64,000 nucleotides of DNA from Bacillus sp. NEB1478 (GTDB taxonomy: Bacteria; Bacillota; Bacilli; Bacillales; Fictibacillaceae): positions 1,860,001-1,924,000 of the forward strand of contig NZ_CP134049.1 of assembly GCF_031582965.1 (NCBI RefSeq), in the 5' to 3' direction. Positions 10,014-19,234 of this stretch are shown here, piece by piece. A model generated the notes under the pieces. The model did no database searches. It was not told the origin of the DNA and saw only the letters and a list, made by a program, of their open reading frames with translations. A program made the position numbers and the translations under genes. Position 1 is the first letter of the stretch, and each line of letters starts with the position of its first letter.

Positions 10014-11017
10014 TGAACGCAAACCAGATTAAGAGAAGAAGAGTAACTATTCTTATTGCGATCTTATTGCTTATAGCCATATTCATTATAAGTGTAGCCA
10101 CAGGTTTTGCATCATTAACTCCTTCAGAACTGTTTAGAACTATAATTGGACATGGAACACCAAGAGAAAATTTAATACTCTTTGAATTTAGACTTCCAAG
10201 GATTTTAGTCGCAACCTTAGCTGGGATGGGACTCGCTGTTTCTGGTGCTATCCTTCAAAGTTTGACGAAGAATCCACTTTCTGAACCTGGAATTTTAGGA
10301 ATTAATGCCGGTGCTGGTTTGATGGTTGTGGTATATATACTGTTTTTCACGGTTGAAACTACTAGGTTCATATATCTTCTTCCGCTATTTGCTTTGGCAG
10401 GCGGAATGGCAACTGCATCTGTCATCTATTTTATGTCTTACATAAAAGGGGAAGGGGTTGAGCCGACAAGACTTGTGCTTGTGGGAGTAGGCTTAGCTTC
10501 TGCATTATATGGTGCAACGTTGACTTTATCAACAAGATTAGATATGGAAGACTACTCGTTTATGGCCAATTGGATGGTGGGAAGAATATGGGGAGATGAC
10601 TGGACGTTTGTACTTTCGTTATTACCTTGGATCCTCATATTAATTCCGCTCACAATTCTAAAGTCTAATGTGCTGAACACACTGAATCTTCATGAGAATG
10701 TATCGATTGGTGTCGGAGTCAATGTAGGAAGAGAACGTATAATCTTGATCATGATCGCCGTTGCGCTAGCTTCTGCATCTGTTGCCGTAAGTGGAGGGAT
10801 TGTATTCGTTGGATTGATGGCTCCACATATTGCGAGATCACTTGTTGGTCCCAGGCATCAAGCGTCTCTTCCGGTTGCAGCATTAATTGGAGGAATCTTG
10901 CTTCTTACAGCAGACACAATAGGAAGAGTAATATTAGATCCAAGCGGAATCCCCGCTGGAATAATCGTTACCATTATTGGAGCACCATATTTCATGTATT
11001 TACTTGCAAAAAAATAG
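10010..11017 (+). CDS. Iron-siderophore ABC transporter permease (FecCD family), subunit 2
   Basis: Second membrane subunit, 335 residues. The start is ATG at 10010, with AAGGAGGAAG just upstream and a 4-base ATGA overlap with the preceding gene; a longer in-frame extension back to 9842 would run 170 bases inside the first permease and is not credible. Visible FecCD marks are FEFRLPRILVATLAGMGLAVSG, TKNPLSEPGILGINAG and GLMAPHIARSLVGPRH. Arg/Lys-rich N-terminus, then about ten membrane spans. It completes a four-gene importer (ATPase, lipoprotein, two permeases) followed by a strong terminator. Confidence 0.92.
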   Translation: MMNANQIKRRRVTILIAILLLIAIFIISVATGFASLTPSELFRTIIGHGTPRENLILFEFRLPRILVATLAGMGLAVSGAILQSLTKNPLSEPGILGINAGAGLMVVVYILFFTVETTRFIYLLPLFALAGGMATASVIYFMSYIKGEGVEPTRLVLVGVGLASALYGATLTLSTRLDMEDYSFMANWMVGRIWGDDWTFVLSLLPWILILIPLTILKSNVLNTLNLHENVSIGVGVNVGRERIILIMIAVALASASVAVSGGIVFVGLMAPHIARSLVGPRHQASLPVAALIGGILLLTADTIGRVILDPSGIPAGIIVTIIGAPYFMYLLAKK

Positions 11018-11029
11018 AGAGTGATATGA

Positions 11030-11070
11030 AAATCCATCTAATCCAAATAAGGAATAGATGGATTTTTTTA
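11030..11070 (+). terminator. Terminator of siderophore transport operon
   Basis: AATCCATCTA (11031-11040) pairs with TAGATGGATT (11055-11064), followed by a T-run. Lies 13 bases after the last permease stop. Confidence 0.92.
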
Positions 11071-11427
11071 TATACAAAGTAGAACTCTACTTATCTTCAA
11101 TTTGAAATAGCACATCAACTTATGGAAGTGCTATGTGTTAAATATTAAAGTTAATGTGTGGTGTTGCTTAAAACCATTATTGTTTTTATTCGCTTGCAGC
11201 AATTCCTGAAAAGATTTTCCAACACGAATAGTGCCTAGAAGATTTGAGGATACGTACATTTTCGTCAGTTAAAGAAGTACCTCTCACATCGGTTATTGTA
11301 ATTGCCACTAGAGCTAGAGGGAGTTGAAGAATTATAGTGCCCTGTACAAGTAGAAAAAAAGTTGATGGTTATTGGAATAATATAAATTTCAAATATAGAA
11401 CAGAGCTCCCATTTTATATACAAATAA
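11071..11427. other. Gene-free stretch with possible decayed coding sequence
   Basis: About 360 bases with no convincing gene. On the minus strand an open stretch of about 60 codons without a start reads like protein (it includes ITDVRGTSLTDENVR and ends WKIFSGIAASE), so it may be the remnant of a lost gene. A plus-strand frame at 11337-11522 runs through the terminator and into the end of the convergent gene and looks accidental. Confidence 0.35.
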
Positions 11428-11462
11428 AAAACAGCTCAGTTTTTAGTGACTTGGGCTGTTTT
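11428..11462 (-). terminator. Terminator of YcgT-like reductase gene
   Basis: Stem of 11 bp (11428-11438 with 11452-11462). The minus-strand tail is TTTTTATTT, so it serves the leftward gene ending at 11503. Confidence 0.8.
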
Positions 11463-11502
11463 ATGTTATTGGGACAGGTACCTGAAAAGTTAGGTTGTGG
11501 TT

Positions 11503-12552
11503 TTAATGAATCATCTGCTTGACTAGTTCACGATTGCGTTCTTTAAATACTTCGTTATGAGAAGATACCATGGCCGCTGTTTGAGCATCGGGATGGATGA
11601 ATTGTTTAGCTTTATTCACGGCGTTAGCTGCGTCTTGGAACGTTCCAGCGATCAAGTTCAATTTACTTTCGTGCTTAAGTATGTCACCTGCAGCAAATAT
11701 ACCAGGAACTGACGATTCACTGTTTGAATTTCCGGCGATATAAAAGTTGTCAGCAATCTCTATATTCAAGTCGCTATTCCCAAGCAATGATGAATCTTGT
11801 TCATAGCCATGATTAATAATCACTTCATCGATAGGCAGGCAGGAAACTTCACCTGTCAAATGATTTGTTAATTCAATCTGTTCAATTACTTCATGGTTAG
11901 GACAAGCAAACAGCTTAGAGATTGATGTATTAAAGATGCAGTCTGCACAGCTATTCATAAGTTGTGTAACTTGAGCTTCGTGACCTGCTAGTGTTCCTTT
12001 CCTATAAGTAAGATAAACTTTTTTTGCGATATGTACTAACTCATTCGCCCAGTCGATGGCTGTATTTCCACCGCCTGAAATAACAACAGTCTTATCTTTG
12101 AATTGCTTATGTGATTTAACAGTGTAGTTCAAATTAGAAACTTCAAACCTCTCAGCACCCTCTATATCAAGCCTCTGTGGATTTAAGATACCGCTTCCGA
12201 CAGCAACAATGACTGTTTTTGAAAAATGCCGTTCACCACTAGATCCTATTAAGACAAAGTTGCCTTCATCATCTCGTGTAATCATTTCAACTTTTTCATT
12301 TAAAACAACTTCTGGATTAAAGGTTAGTCCTTGTTCTACAAGCTTTTCGATAAGCTTTGCACCAGGAAGAGGGGGATGACCGCCAACATCCCAAATCATC
12401 TTCTCAGGATATACATGAAGTTTGCCGCCTAAATGAGGCTGATACTCTATAATTTTTGTCTTCATTTCTCTTAATCCACTATAAAAGGCAGAGTACAGAC
12501 CAGCTGGTCCTCCACCGATAATTGTCACATCAAAAATAGCTTTGTTTTCCAT
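11503..12552 (-). CDS. ycgT: Thioredoxin-reductase-like ferredoxin/flavodoxin-NADP reductase (YcgT/YumC type)
   Basis: FAD and NADPH-binding reductase, 349 residues, cytosolic. An N-terminal FAD Rossmann motif (TIIGGGPAGLYSAFYSGLRE, about 10-29), a second NADPH motif (VVISGGGNTAIDWANEL, about 157-173) and the C-terminal GIFAAGDI are present. There is no CxxC redox pair, which separates it from thioredoxin reductase and points to type-2 ferredoxin-NADP reductase. A Fur box and sigma-A promoter lie just upstream, and the neighbour is an iron-siderophore importer, so it probably supplies electrons for ferric-siderophore reduction in iron-starved cells, as suggested for B. subtilis YcgT. Starts with AAGGAGG 8 bases before ATG. 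Confidence 0.85.
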   Translation of the reverse strand: MENKAIFDVTIIGGGPAGLYSAFYSGLREMKTKIIEYQPHLGGKLHVYPEKMIWDVGGHPPLPGAKLIEKLVEQGLTFNPEVVLNEKVEMITRDDEGNFVLIGSSGERHFSKTVIVAVGSGILNPQRLDIEGAERFEVSNLNYTVKSHKQFKDKTVVISGGGNTAIDWANELVHIAKKVYLTYRKGTLAGHEAQVTQLMNSCADCIFNTSISKLFACPNHEVIEQIELTNHLTGEVSCLPIDEVIINHGYEQDSSLLGNSDLNIEIADNFYIAGNSNSESSVPGIFAAGDILKHESKLNLIAGTFQDAANAVNKAKQFIHPDAQTAAMVSSHNEVFKERNRELVKQMIH

Positions 12553-12582
12553 AAATGTTCCTCCTTAGGAAACAAATAACAT

Positions 12583-12630
12583 TGATTATCATTCTCAATT
12601 AAATATATAATGAACCTCACATTTTTACAA
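12583..12630 (-). promoter_or_regulatory. Promoter with Fur box for ycgT-like gene
   Basis: Minus strand: TTGTAA (12630-12625), 17-base spacer, TATATT (12607-12602). Just downstream TGATTATCATTCTCA (12583-12597, written on the plus strand) matches the Fur 7-1-7 consensus in 13 of 15 positions. Same architecture as the siderophore promoter at 7017. Confidence 0.85.
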
Positions 12631-12663
12631 TAAAAATTTAGATTTAAGAAAAAAATTAACTTT

Positions 12664-12834
12664 GGTGGTGGAAATCTTCAAATTTTTACTAAAGCTAGTG
12701 GAAAATACATGTTAAAAAGGTATGATAACGTTGATAGAAATAAGTAGAGGTATACCATTGCTCATATTTATAAGGGTGAAAAGGTCCTTATGATTAATAA
12801 CAAAGGGGAGGTTGGACACTTCCAGGTAGATTGA
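12664..12834 (+). pseudogene. Possible decayed coding remnant
   Basis: One frame reads GGGNLQIFTKASGKYMLKR, then after one TAG continues as YTIAHIYKGEKVLMINNKGE and ends in VGHFQVD and a stop. The amino-acid pattern looks protein-like on both sides of the stop, but there is no start codon with a ribosome site, and I do not recognise the family. The rest of 12631-12893 holds nothing else I can support. Confidence 0.3.
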
Positions 12835-12893
12835 AAAAGGGGGAACGCTAGAACAGGCACTTATTTGAGATACATAAAGTAAATAATAATATA

Positions 12894-12927
12894 AAAAATG
12901 CTCAGATTGAGATAGCTGAGCATTTTT
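12894..12927 (-). terminator. Terminator (StyA-like gene side)
   Basis: 12-bp stem AAAAATGCTCAG (12894-12905) with CTGAGCATTTTT (12916-12927). Symmetric A/T tails mean it can act on both strands; on the minus strand it follows the gene ending at 13017. Confidence 0.8.
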
Positions 12928-13016
12928 AATAATTACATAAATTCATTGGGTCATTTTATCTCATATTACTACGAACATTGCATAATCGATTAACTAACTC
13001 TTATGATTCACAAGTG

Positions 13017-14198
13017 TTAAACACTGGTCTTCTCAAAAAAGACTTCATGCGCTTTTGGAGGATCAGCAAACCATTCTGCTATTAGATCGGCTTTACTTTG
13101 ATCATCAGCTCCAGCAATTAAGGTTTGGATGACATGCTGTGGAAGTGGCAGTGTCATTGCATTTGTCCATTCAGTCACTTCTTTTACATATGTTTTAATC
13201 CGATTCCAATAGTTTTCTCCTATTTTTTTATCCCATTTTGAATGCTTGAATTCAATTAACGTTTCATATAGTTGTTCTGCACAATATGAAGAGAGATTAC
13301 AGCCTTGTCCAGTAATCGGATCATTCAGAAATACACTGTCACCACAGGCAAGTACTAGCTTTTCATTAAACATTTCAAAAGGCTTTCGAATTTCTGGCTT
13401 AATTGCTACCTGAAGAAAAGCATTTTTATCTGAAAGTGAAAATGATTGCGCATCTATTCGTTCGTGAATCATAGGGAAAAAGGTTTTCACTGTACTTTTC
13501 ATCTTGTCCGTTAACTCTACAGCATCTTTAATCCCTTTAAAGACATCAAGTTCTTTATCAGGAACGGCCATAATAAACAAGATTGTTACTGGACCTTGCT
13601 CAGTAATCGCAGGAATTTCAAACATTTCACCGATTTCAGGAAGAACTGTTACGCTTACACCTAATGGGGTATTAGGCTGTATTCCTAAAAAATAACCTAC
13701 GATACATTTACGCTGTGGAACTTCAAACGGAGTAAATTTTTCTTCAATAGGAAAAGAGAAGAGAGGACCGGATTTCCCCGTGCAGTCTATCACTAAATCA
13801 TAATTATTAACCAACGACTCAACATCATTATCTTCTATTTTCTTTTCATGAAACGAAACACTTTTATTCTTTAAATCCTCCATACATTGTGAAAAATAAA
13901 GCCGTTGATCCACTGATAATGCATCTTCCTTTAACATACCTGTAAATAGCTTTTGTTCGCCAATTGTTACATGGATACTTTTTATAGGATTGTGATCATC
14001 CCATTTTAGCATATGAAAACGGTTCTCTCTTGTTCTAGTAGGTCCAAAGTGTACTTGAGTAGACATTACCCGTCCGCTGCGCAATTCTTCAGGAGATTTA
14101 GCGTGAAAAACTGTTACTTTAAAATCTTCTTTAAGTGCATAAGCAAGCTGCAATCCTGCTGTTCCGCTTCCGACAATACAAATCTGCTTTTTCAACAT
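13017..14198 (-). CDS. Styrene monooxygenase StyA-like FAD-dependent oxygenase
   Basis: 393-residue flavoprotein of the StyA/indole monooxygenase family, which epoxidises vinyl-aromatics or indole using reduced FAD supplied by a separate reductase. It begins KKQICIVGSGTAGLQLAYAL (FAD-binding GxGxxG), then HFGPTRTRE, a VIDCTGKSG segment near 150 and ACGDSVFLNDPITGQGCNLSS, the DP motif that contacts FAD. The ATG at 14198 has AAGGAGCG upstream; a longer start at 14225 lacks one. No StyB-type flavin reductase is adjacent; the YcgT-like reductase lies 460 bases downstream in the same direction but behind a terminator. Substrate unknown; most Bacillus members are uncharacterised. Confidence 0.8.
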   Translation of the reverse strand: MLKKQICIVGSGTAGLQLAYALKEDFKVTVFHAKSPEELRSGRVMSTQVHFGPTRTRENRFHMLKWDDHNPIKSIHVTIGEQKLFTGMLKEDALSVDQRLYFSQCMEDLKNKSVSFHEKKIEDNDVESLVNNYDLVIDCTGKSGPLFSFPIEEKFTPFEVPQRKCIVGYFLGIQPNTPLGVSVTVLPEIGEMFEIPAITEQGPVTILFIMAVPDKELDVFKGIKDAVELTDKMKSTVKTFFPMIHERIDAQSFSLSDKNAFLQVAIKPEIRKPFEMFNEKLVLACGDSVFLNDPITGQGCNLSSYCAEQLYETLIEFKHSKWDKKIGENYWNRIKTYVKEVTEWTNAMTLPLPQHVIQTLIAGADDQSKADLIAEWFADPPKAHEVFFEKTSV

Positions 14199-14356
14199 TA
14201 TCGCTCCTTTTCGTATCGTATCCATTTCAATTAACCTCTAACGCTCTCAGTCTATTTTTAATAAAACAAATTGTAAATGCGACTATCTATTTAAATTGAT
14301 TTAAACTATAGGTATAAAAGAATGGAATTATTTTAAAGAAAGAAGGGAAGCGGGCT

Positions 14357-15169
14357 ATGCTGAAAGAGAGCGAAAAAGAACTTTTGGAACTGATTTCATT
14401 TGGAAAAGGTTTGTATGGTGTATCCATTTATCATTTTGAATCAGAAGAAGAATTTGTTTACCATCCAAATGAAGAATTTTATGCCGCTAGCATTATCAAA
14501 ATCCCTATAATGGCCGCAGTTTTTGCTCAAGTAGCTGAAGGCATTTATTCATTATCTGATAAAATTACTGTCCGTGAAGAAGACATCGTTTTAGGTGATG
14601 GAATCATAAAGAATCTTGCTCCAGGCAAAGAGTGGTCTGTTCATGATCTAGTCGTATTAATGATTATCGAGAGTGACAACACCGCAACAAATGTATTAAT
14701 CGATTTGGCTGGATTACAGAATATACAAGTGTATATGAGTGGATGGGGATTTAAGCAAAGCAAGCTGCATCATAAACTTCAGGTTTTGCCATCTACATTT
14801 AGAAAGATAGATGAATCCAATATTATAACCGCAAAAGAAATAAATCATTTCTTGAAAGAAATCACATTCGGCAAAATCGTTTCAATAGGGGCTTGCCAAA
14901 GAATGATTGAAATCATGAAACAACAGAAAATGAATGATTTGCTGCCAAGTCAACTTCCAGTTAAAGATGAATTAATCGGAACTATTCCGATTTGGGAATT
15001 GGCACATAAAACAGGGTATGTACCAGGAATTGAACACAATACAGGTTTGCTTTATATGCCTGGGCATACATTTGCGGTAACAGTTCTTAGCAAAAACGTA
15101 CCAAACCGCGATGAACCAAAGCAAATTATGGGTAAAATAGGAGGATTGTTATATAAAATCAGCAAGTAA
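14357..15169 (+). CDS. Class A beta-lactamase-fold serine hydrolase without signal peptide
   Basis: 270 residues with the three catalytic boxes of the DD-peptidase/beta-lactamase fold: SIIK (S45-K48), SDN (106-108) and KTG (218-220). No omega-loop ExxLN with a clear Glu-166 equivalent is obvious. The start is MLKESEKELLEL with AGAAGGGAAG upstream and no signal peptide, so the product is predicted cytosolic, unlike secreted penicillinases. It belongs to the Beta-lactamase2 family, many of whose members are of unknown function; resistance should not be assumed. Divergent from the StyA-like gene and convergent with tsuA, sharing a two-way terminator with it. Confidence 0.8.
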   Translation: MLKESEKELLELISFGKGLYGVSIYHFESEEEFVYHPNEEFYAASIIKIPIMAAVFAQVAEGIYSLSDKITVREEDIVLGDGIIKNLAPGKEWSVHDLVVLMIIESDNTATNVLIDLAGLQNIQVYMSGWGFKQSKLHHKLQVLPSTFRKIDESNIITAKEINHFLKEITFGKIVSIGACQRMIEIMKQQKMNDLLPSQLPVKDELIGTIPIWELAHKTGYVPGIEHNTGLLYMPGHTFAVTVLSKNVPNRDEPKQIMGKIGGLLYKISK

Positions 15170-15220
15170 GTTACGTTTGAAAGAAATAAAAAACTAAAAT
15201 TCATGAAAACAGCTAAATAA

Positions 15221-15261
15221 AAAAGCTAATGGCGGATATTTTTATCCATCCATTAGCTTTT
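15221..15261. terminator. Bidirectional terminator
   Basis: AAAAGCTAATGG (15221-15232) pairs with CCATTAGCTTTT (15250-15261). Lies between two convergent genes and overlaps nothing essential; A/T tails on both sides. Confidence 0.9.
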
Positions 15262-15262
15262 A

Positions 15263-16525
15263 TTAGCAAATCGAGTCATTCTTATTTGGGTTTTTCAGTC
15301 CGAACAATGGTCGTATGAACAAGGCTAAATAAGTTCCTAGCATAGCCATAATAGCCCATACCCAGCCATGAAGACTGAAAGATGCGATACCTCCGAAATA
15401 TGCACCGATGTTGCAACCGAATGCTAAGCGTGCGCCATACCCCATGAATAAACCGCCGATGATCGATGCACCAGCAACTCCCGGCTTAATTTTCTGAGGT
15501 TTAAATGTGCCTTGGAATGCTGCAGAAATAAAAGCACCTATAATAATTCCGAAGTTCAAAACACTTGTAGAATCAGCTAACACCGATTTTGTTAATGCCG
15601 CTCCGTTTGGACCTGCAAAATATCCCCATGACGAAACATCAATCCCTGCTGCCAATAATGCTTTGCCGCACCAAAGAGCAAAAGCAGAAGTGATACCCCA
15701 TGGATTTCCTCTTATCGTTAAAACTAGTGCATTAAGTAAAGCAAGAACAATCGCCGCTGCGAATAACGGCCATGAGCCGCGAAAGATTTTTTTCAAGCCA
15801 GTAGTTGTTGGAAGTGGCTTCATCATTGGTGGATTTTTCTTTTTGGCTATTTGAATTGTTATCCAGTAGATCAAAGCAAATATAGCTATTTGTAGAAGCC
15901 AGCCGCCAAAATATCCAAATCCTGTTGTTTCAGCAAGTGAAATGGGAGCTAATGAGGGCATATCGTTCATCCAAAAAGTGAAATGGTAAGCCCCAATAAC
16001 TGATCCTGTAATAAAGGAGAGCAGCGTTAATATCATTGAAGATGAACCGCCACCTAAAGAATACAGTGTTCCTGAAGCACATCCATTACCCAGCTGCATT
16101 CCGATTCCAAATAGAAATGCGCCAAAAATTACACTCACACCTACAGGAGATACATATCCAACTGGTTTTATCCCTGTAAAGCTAAATCCAGTACTTAAAA
16201 TGATGGCAAATAAAGTTGTAGCGATCGCTAGCATAAGCATATGAGCTTGCAGACCTTGAACATTCCCTACAGAAATAAGTCGACGAAATGCTGATGTGAA
16301 GCCAAAACGTGCATAAAGCAAGGCATTTCCAAGCAATATACCGATGATAAACAGAATCCCTTGAGTCCAATTTGCAGTATTAACTATTGAAAATAATAAA
16401 ATTATGGCTGCAAGAAAACCTATTGTAACTAAAGGTTTCTGTACAGGACTTAATTCTGAAACAACAGTCGTTGCTGAATTTCGACGGTTTGTTTGTATAT
16501 TTGTATTTAAATTAGTTTGTGCCAT
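15263..16525 (-). CDS. tsuA: YeeE/YedE family thiosulfate-type transporter (TsuA-like)
   Basis: Polytopic membrane protein of 420 residues with two SUL-transport-like repeats. Each half has the family's small-residue and cysteine motif: GIGMQLGNGCASGTLYSLGGG (Cys149) and GARLAFGCNIGAYFGGIASF; a third Cys is in LWCGKALLAAG. In characterised members these cysteines line the thiosulfate path. The hydrophilic start (Asn/Thr-rich, residues 1-25) is cytosolic. ATG at 16525 with AAGGAGG 8 bases before it; a longer start at 16546 is not supported. A good promoter lies upstream. Probably imports thiosulfate or a similar sulfur anion; no sulfurtransferase partner is adjacent. Confidence 0.82.
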   Translation of the reverse strand: MAQTNLNTNIQTNRRNSATTVVSELSPVQKPLVTIGFLAAIILLFSIVNTANWTQGILFIIGILLGNALLYARFGFTSAFRRLISVGNVQGLQAHMLMLAIATTLFAIILSTGFSFTGIKPVGYVSPVGVSVIFGAFLFGIGMQLGNGCASGTLYSLGGGSSSMILTLLSFITGSVIGAYHFTFWMNDMPSLAPISLAETTGFGYFGGWLLQIAIFALIYWITIQIAKKKNPPMMKPLPTTTGLKKIFRGSWPLFAAAIVLALLNALVLTIRGNPWGITSAFALWCGKALLAAGIDVSSWGYFAGPNGAALTKSVLADSTSVLNFGIIIGAFISAAFQGTFKPQKIKPGVAGASIIGGLFMGYGARLAFGCNIGAYFGGIASFSLHGWVWAIMAMLGTYLALFIRPLFGLKNPNKNDSIC

Positions 16526-16568
16526 ACGATAAACCTCCTTATCCAATGAATTTTATCGGAATTAAAAC

Positions 16569-16597
16569 ATTATACAATGAATCCTATTCTATGGAAA
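16569..16597 (-). promoter_or_regulatory. Sigma-A promoter of tsuA
   Basis: Minus strand TTTCCA (16597-16592), 17-base spacer, TATAAT (16574-16569), 44 bases before the ATG. Confidence 0.6.
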
Positions 16598-18047
<1,450 letters not shown>

Positions 18048-18092
18048 GATAGCGAGTTTTTAAACAATTTAACCCTTCTTTTCCACATAAAA

Positions 18093-18114
18093 AAAACGCC
18101 AATAAAGACGTTTT
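18093..18114 (-). terminator. Terminator of hxlR-type gene
   Basis: AAAACG (18093-18098) with CGTTTT (18109-18114) plus one further pair; minus-strand T-run of eight. Short stem. Confidence 0.7.
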
Positions 18115-18122
18115 AAATGCTT

Positions 18123-18458
18123 TTATTGATTTTGCATAGATTTACCCCATTTAGCCAGTGATTCTAAGGATGGGACCAAGTCTTTTCCCGCTTCTGTCAA
18201 TGAGTATTCAACTCTTGGAGGGATTTCCATGTACTGCTTACGATTAACGATTCCGTATTGTTCCATTTCTTTTAATGTTTGAGATAAAACCATATTTGTT
18301 ATCCCATCAATGCTGCGTTTCAATTCGTTGTAGCGCAGCTTTTCGTTTCTCCATAAAGCCCAGATAATCGGAAGCCTCCATTTCCCTCCTATTAAAGTAA
18401 ATGCATATGTTAACGGGCAATCCTCTTTCCTCTTGTATTTCAGTTCATCACTATTCAT
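18123..18458 (-). CDS. HxlR-family winged-helix transcriptional regulator
   Basis: 111 residues, a small DNA-binding repressor or activator of the MarR-like HxlR family. Marks: CPLTYAFTLIGGKWRLPIIWAL at 19-40, then RYNELKRSIDGITNMVLSQTLKEME (recognition helix) and a wing ending RVEYSLTEAGKDL. The single Cys19 before the GGKW turn is the conserved position that senses thiols or electrophiles in some members such as HypR and QorR. Divergent from a GNAT gene with 154 bases between starts, so the neighbour is its likely target. AAAGGAGG precedes the ATG. Confidence 0.88.
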   Translation of the reverse strand: MNSDELKYKRKEDCPLTYAFTLIGGKWRLPIIWALWRNEKLRYNELKRSIDGITNMVLSQTLKEMEQYGIVNRKQYMEIPPRVEYSLTEAGKDLVPSLESLAKWGKSMQNQ

Positions 18459-18612
18459 TGAAAGCCTCCTTTAATCAGCTTTTCCTGACTTACTCATAAA
18501 AAACTGCATACTTGTTTTACTTCCAATATGTATTAAAATTATATCGTAGTTATCTGAATATTAGTAACATGAAGATATGCTTAATTTCTCACTTAAAAAA
18601 GGAGTGAAAGTT

Positions 18613-19167
18613 ATGGAATTAAAATATGAAATTGTATCTCAAGACCAAATTGAACTGTGCAGAGATGCATGCAATGAACTGATGACATTTCAAAAGTCTA
18701 AGGCTTACATAACACCAGAATTGTTTGACAGCATGAATTTTGATACACGGATGGTTCCCTCAGTAAATAAGGCAATAGAAAACTATATTGTGGTAGTTAA
18801 AGACGCTGAAAAAATTGTGGGTTATGTTTATTCGAATATATCTCCTAAGGAAACCTATTCAAATGAATTTGCTACCTTTTTTGATATATCAACAGTGAGT
18901 AAAAATAATGTAGGCTGTCTTTCCCAATTTTACATTAAAGAAGAATACAGACAATACGGGGTTGGATCTACCCTTTTCAACATGTCTATGGACTGGTTGA
19001 AACAGTTTGATGACATTGAAGATTATTTTATCTTTGTCTCAAATGGCAATGACAACGCGTTAGATTTCTATCAGCGCAAAGGGTTTGCTGTTAGTCATGA
19101 TATATTGGATGGCTTTATTACCGTTTTAAGAAGCGATAAGAAATCTGCAAACAAAGTGAAGGTATAA
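18613..19167 (+). CDS. GNAT-family N-acetyltransferase
   Basis: 184 residues. ATG at 18613 has AAAGGAG upstream; an in-frame ATG at 18577 has no ribosome site. The GNAT core is readable: CLSQFYIKEEYRQYGVGSTLFNMSMDWL (motif A with the acetyl-CoA-binding Q/R-x-x-G-x-G turn) and DNALDFYQRKGFAV (motif B). The substrate, an amine on a small molecule or protein, is not predictable. Divergent from the HxlR regulator. Confidence 0.85.
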   Translation: MELKYEIVSQDQIELCRDACNELMTFQKSKAYITPELFDSMNFDTRMVPSVNKAIENYIVVVKDAEKIVGYVYSNISPKETYSNEFATFFDISTVSKNNVGCLSQFYIKEEYRQYGVGSTLFNMSMDWLKQFDDIEDYFIFVSNGNDNALDFYQRKGFAVSHDILDGFITVLRSDKKSANKVKV

Positions 19168-19175
19168 ATATACTT

Positions 19176-19208
19176 AAGGCGCACCAAGTCATCAACCTGG
19201 TACGCCTT
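19176..19208 (+). terminator. Terminator between GNAT and PhyH genes
   Basis: AAGGCG (19176-19181) and ACCA pair with TGGT and CGCCTT (to 19208), followed by TTTT. Convergent genes; both may use it. Confidence 0.85.
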
Positions 19209-19234
19209 TTTATATTAATTACACAATACCTGTA

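Noticed and set aside
11337..11522. 61-codon plus-strand frame
   Set aside because: No ribosome site; crosses a terminator and runs into the convergent reductase gene.
14357..15169. Antibiotic resistance gene
   Set aside because: Active-site boxes are present, but there is no signal peptide and no clear omega-loop Glu; resistance cannot be claimed.
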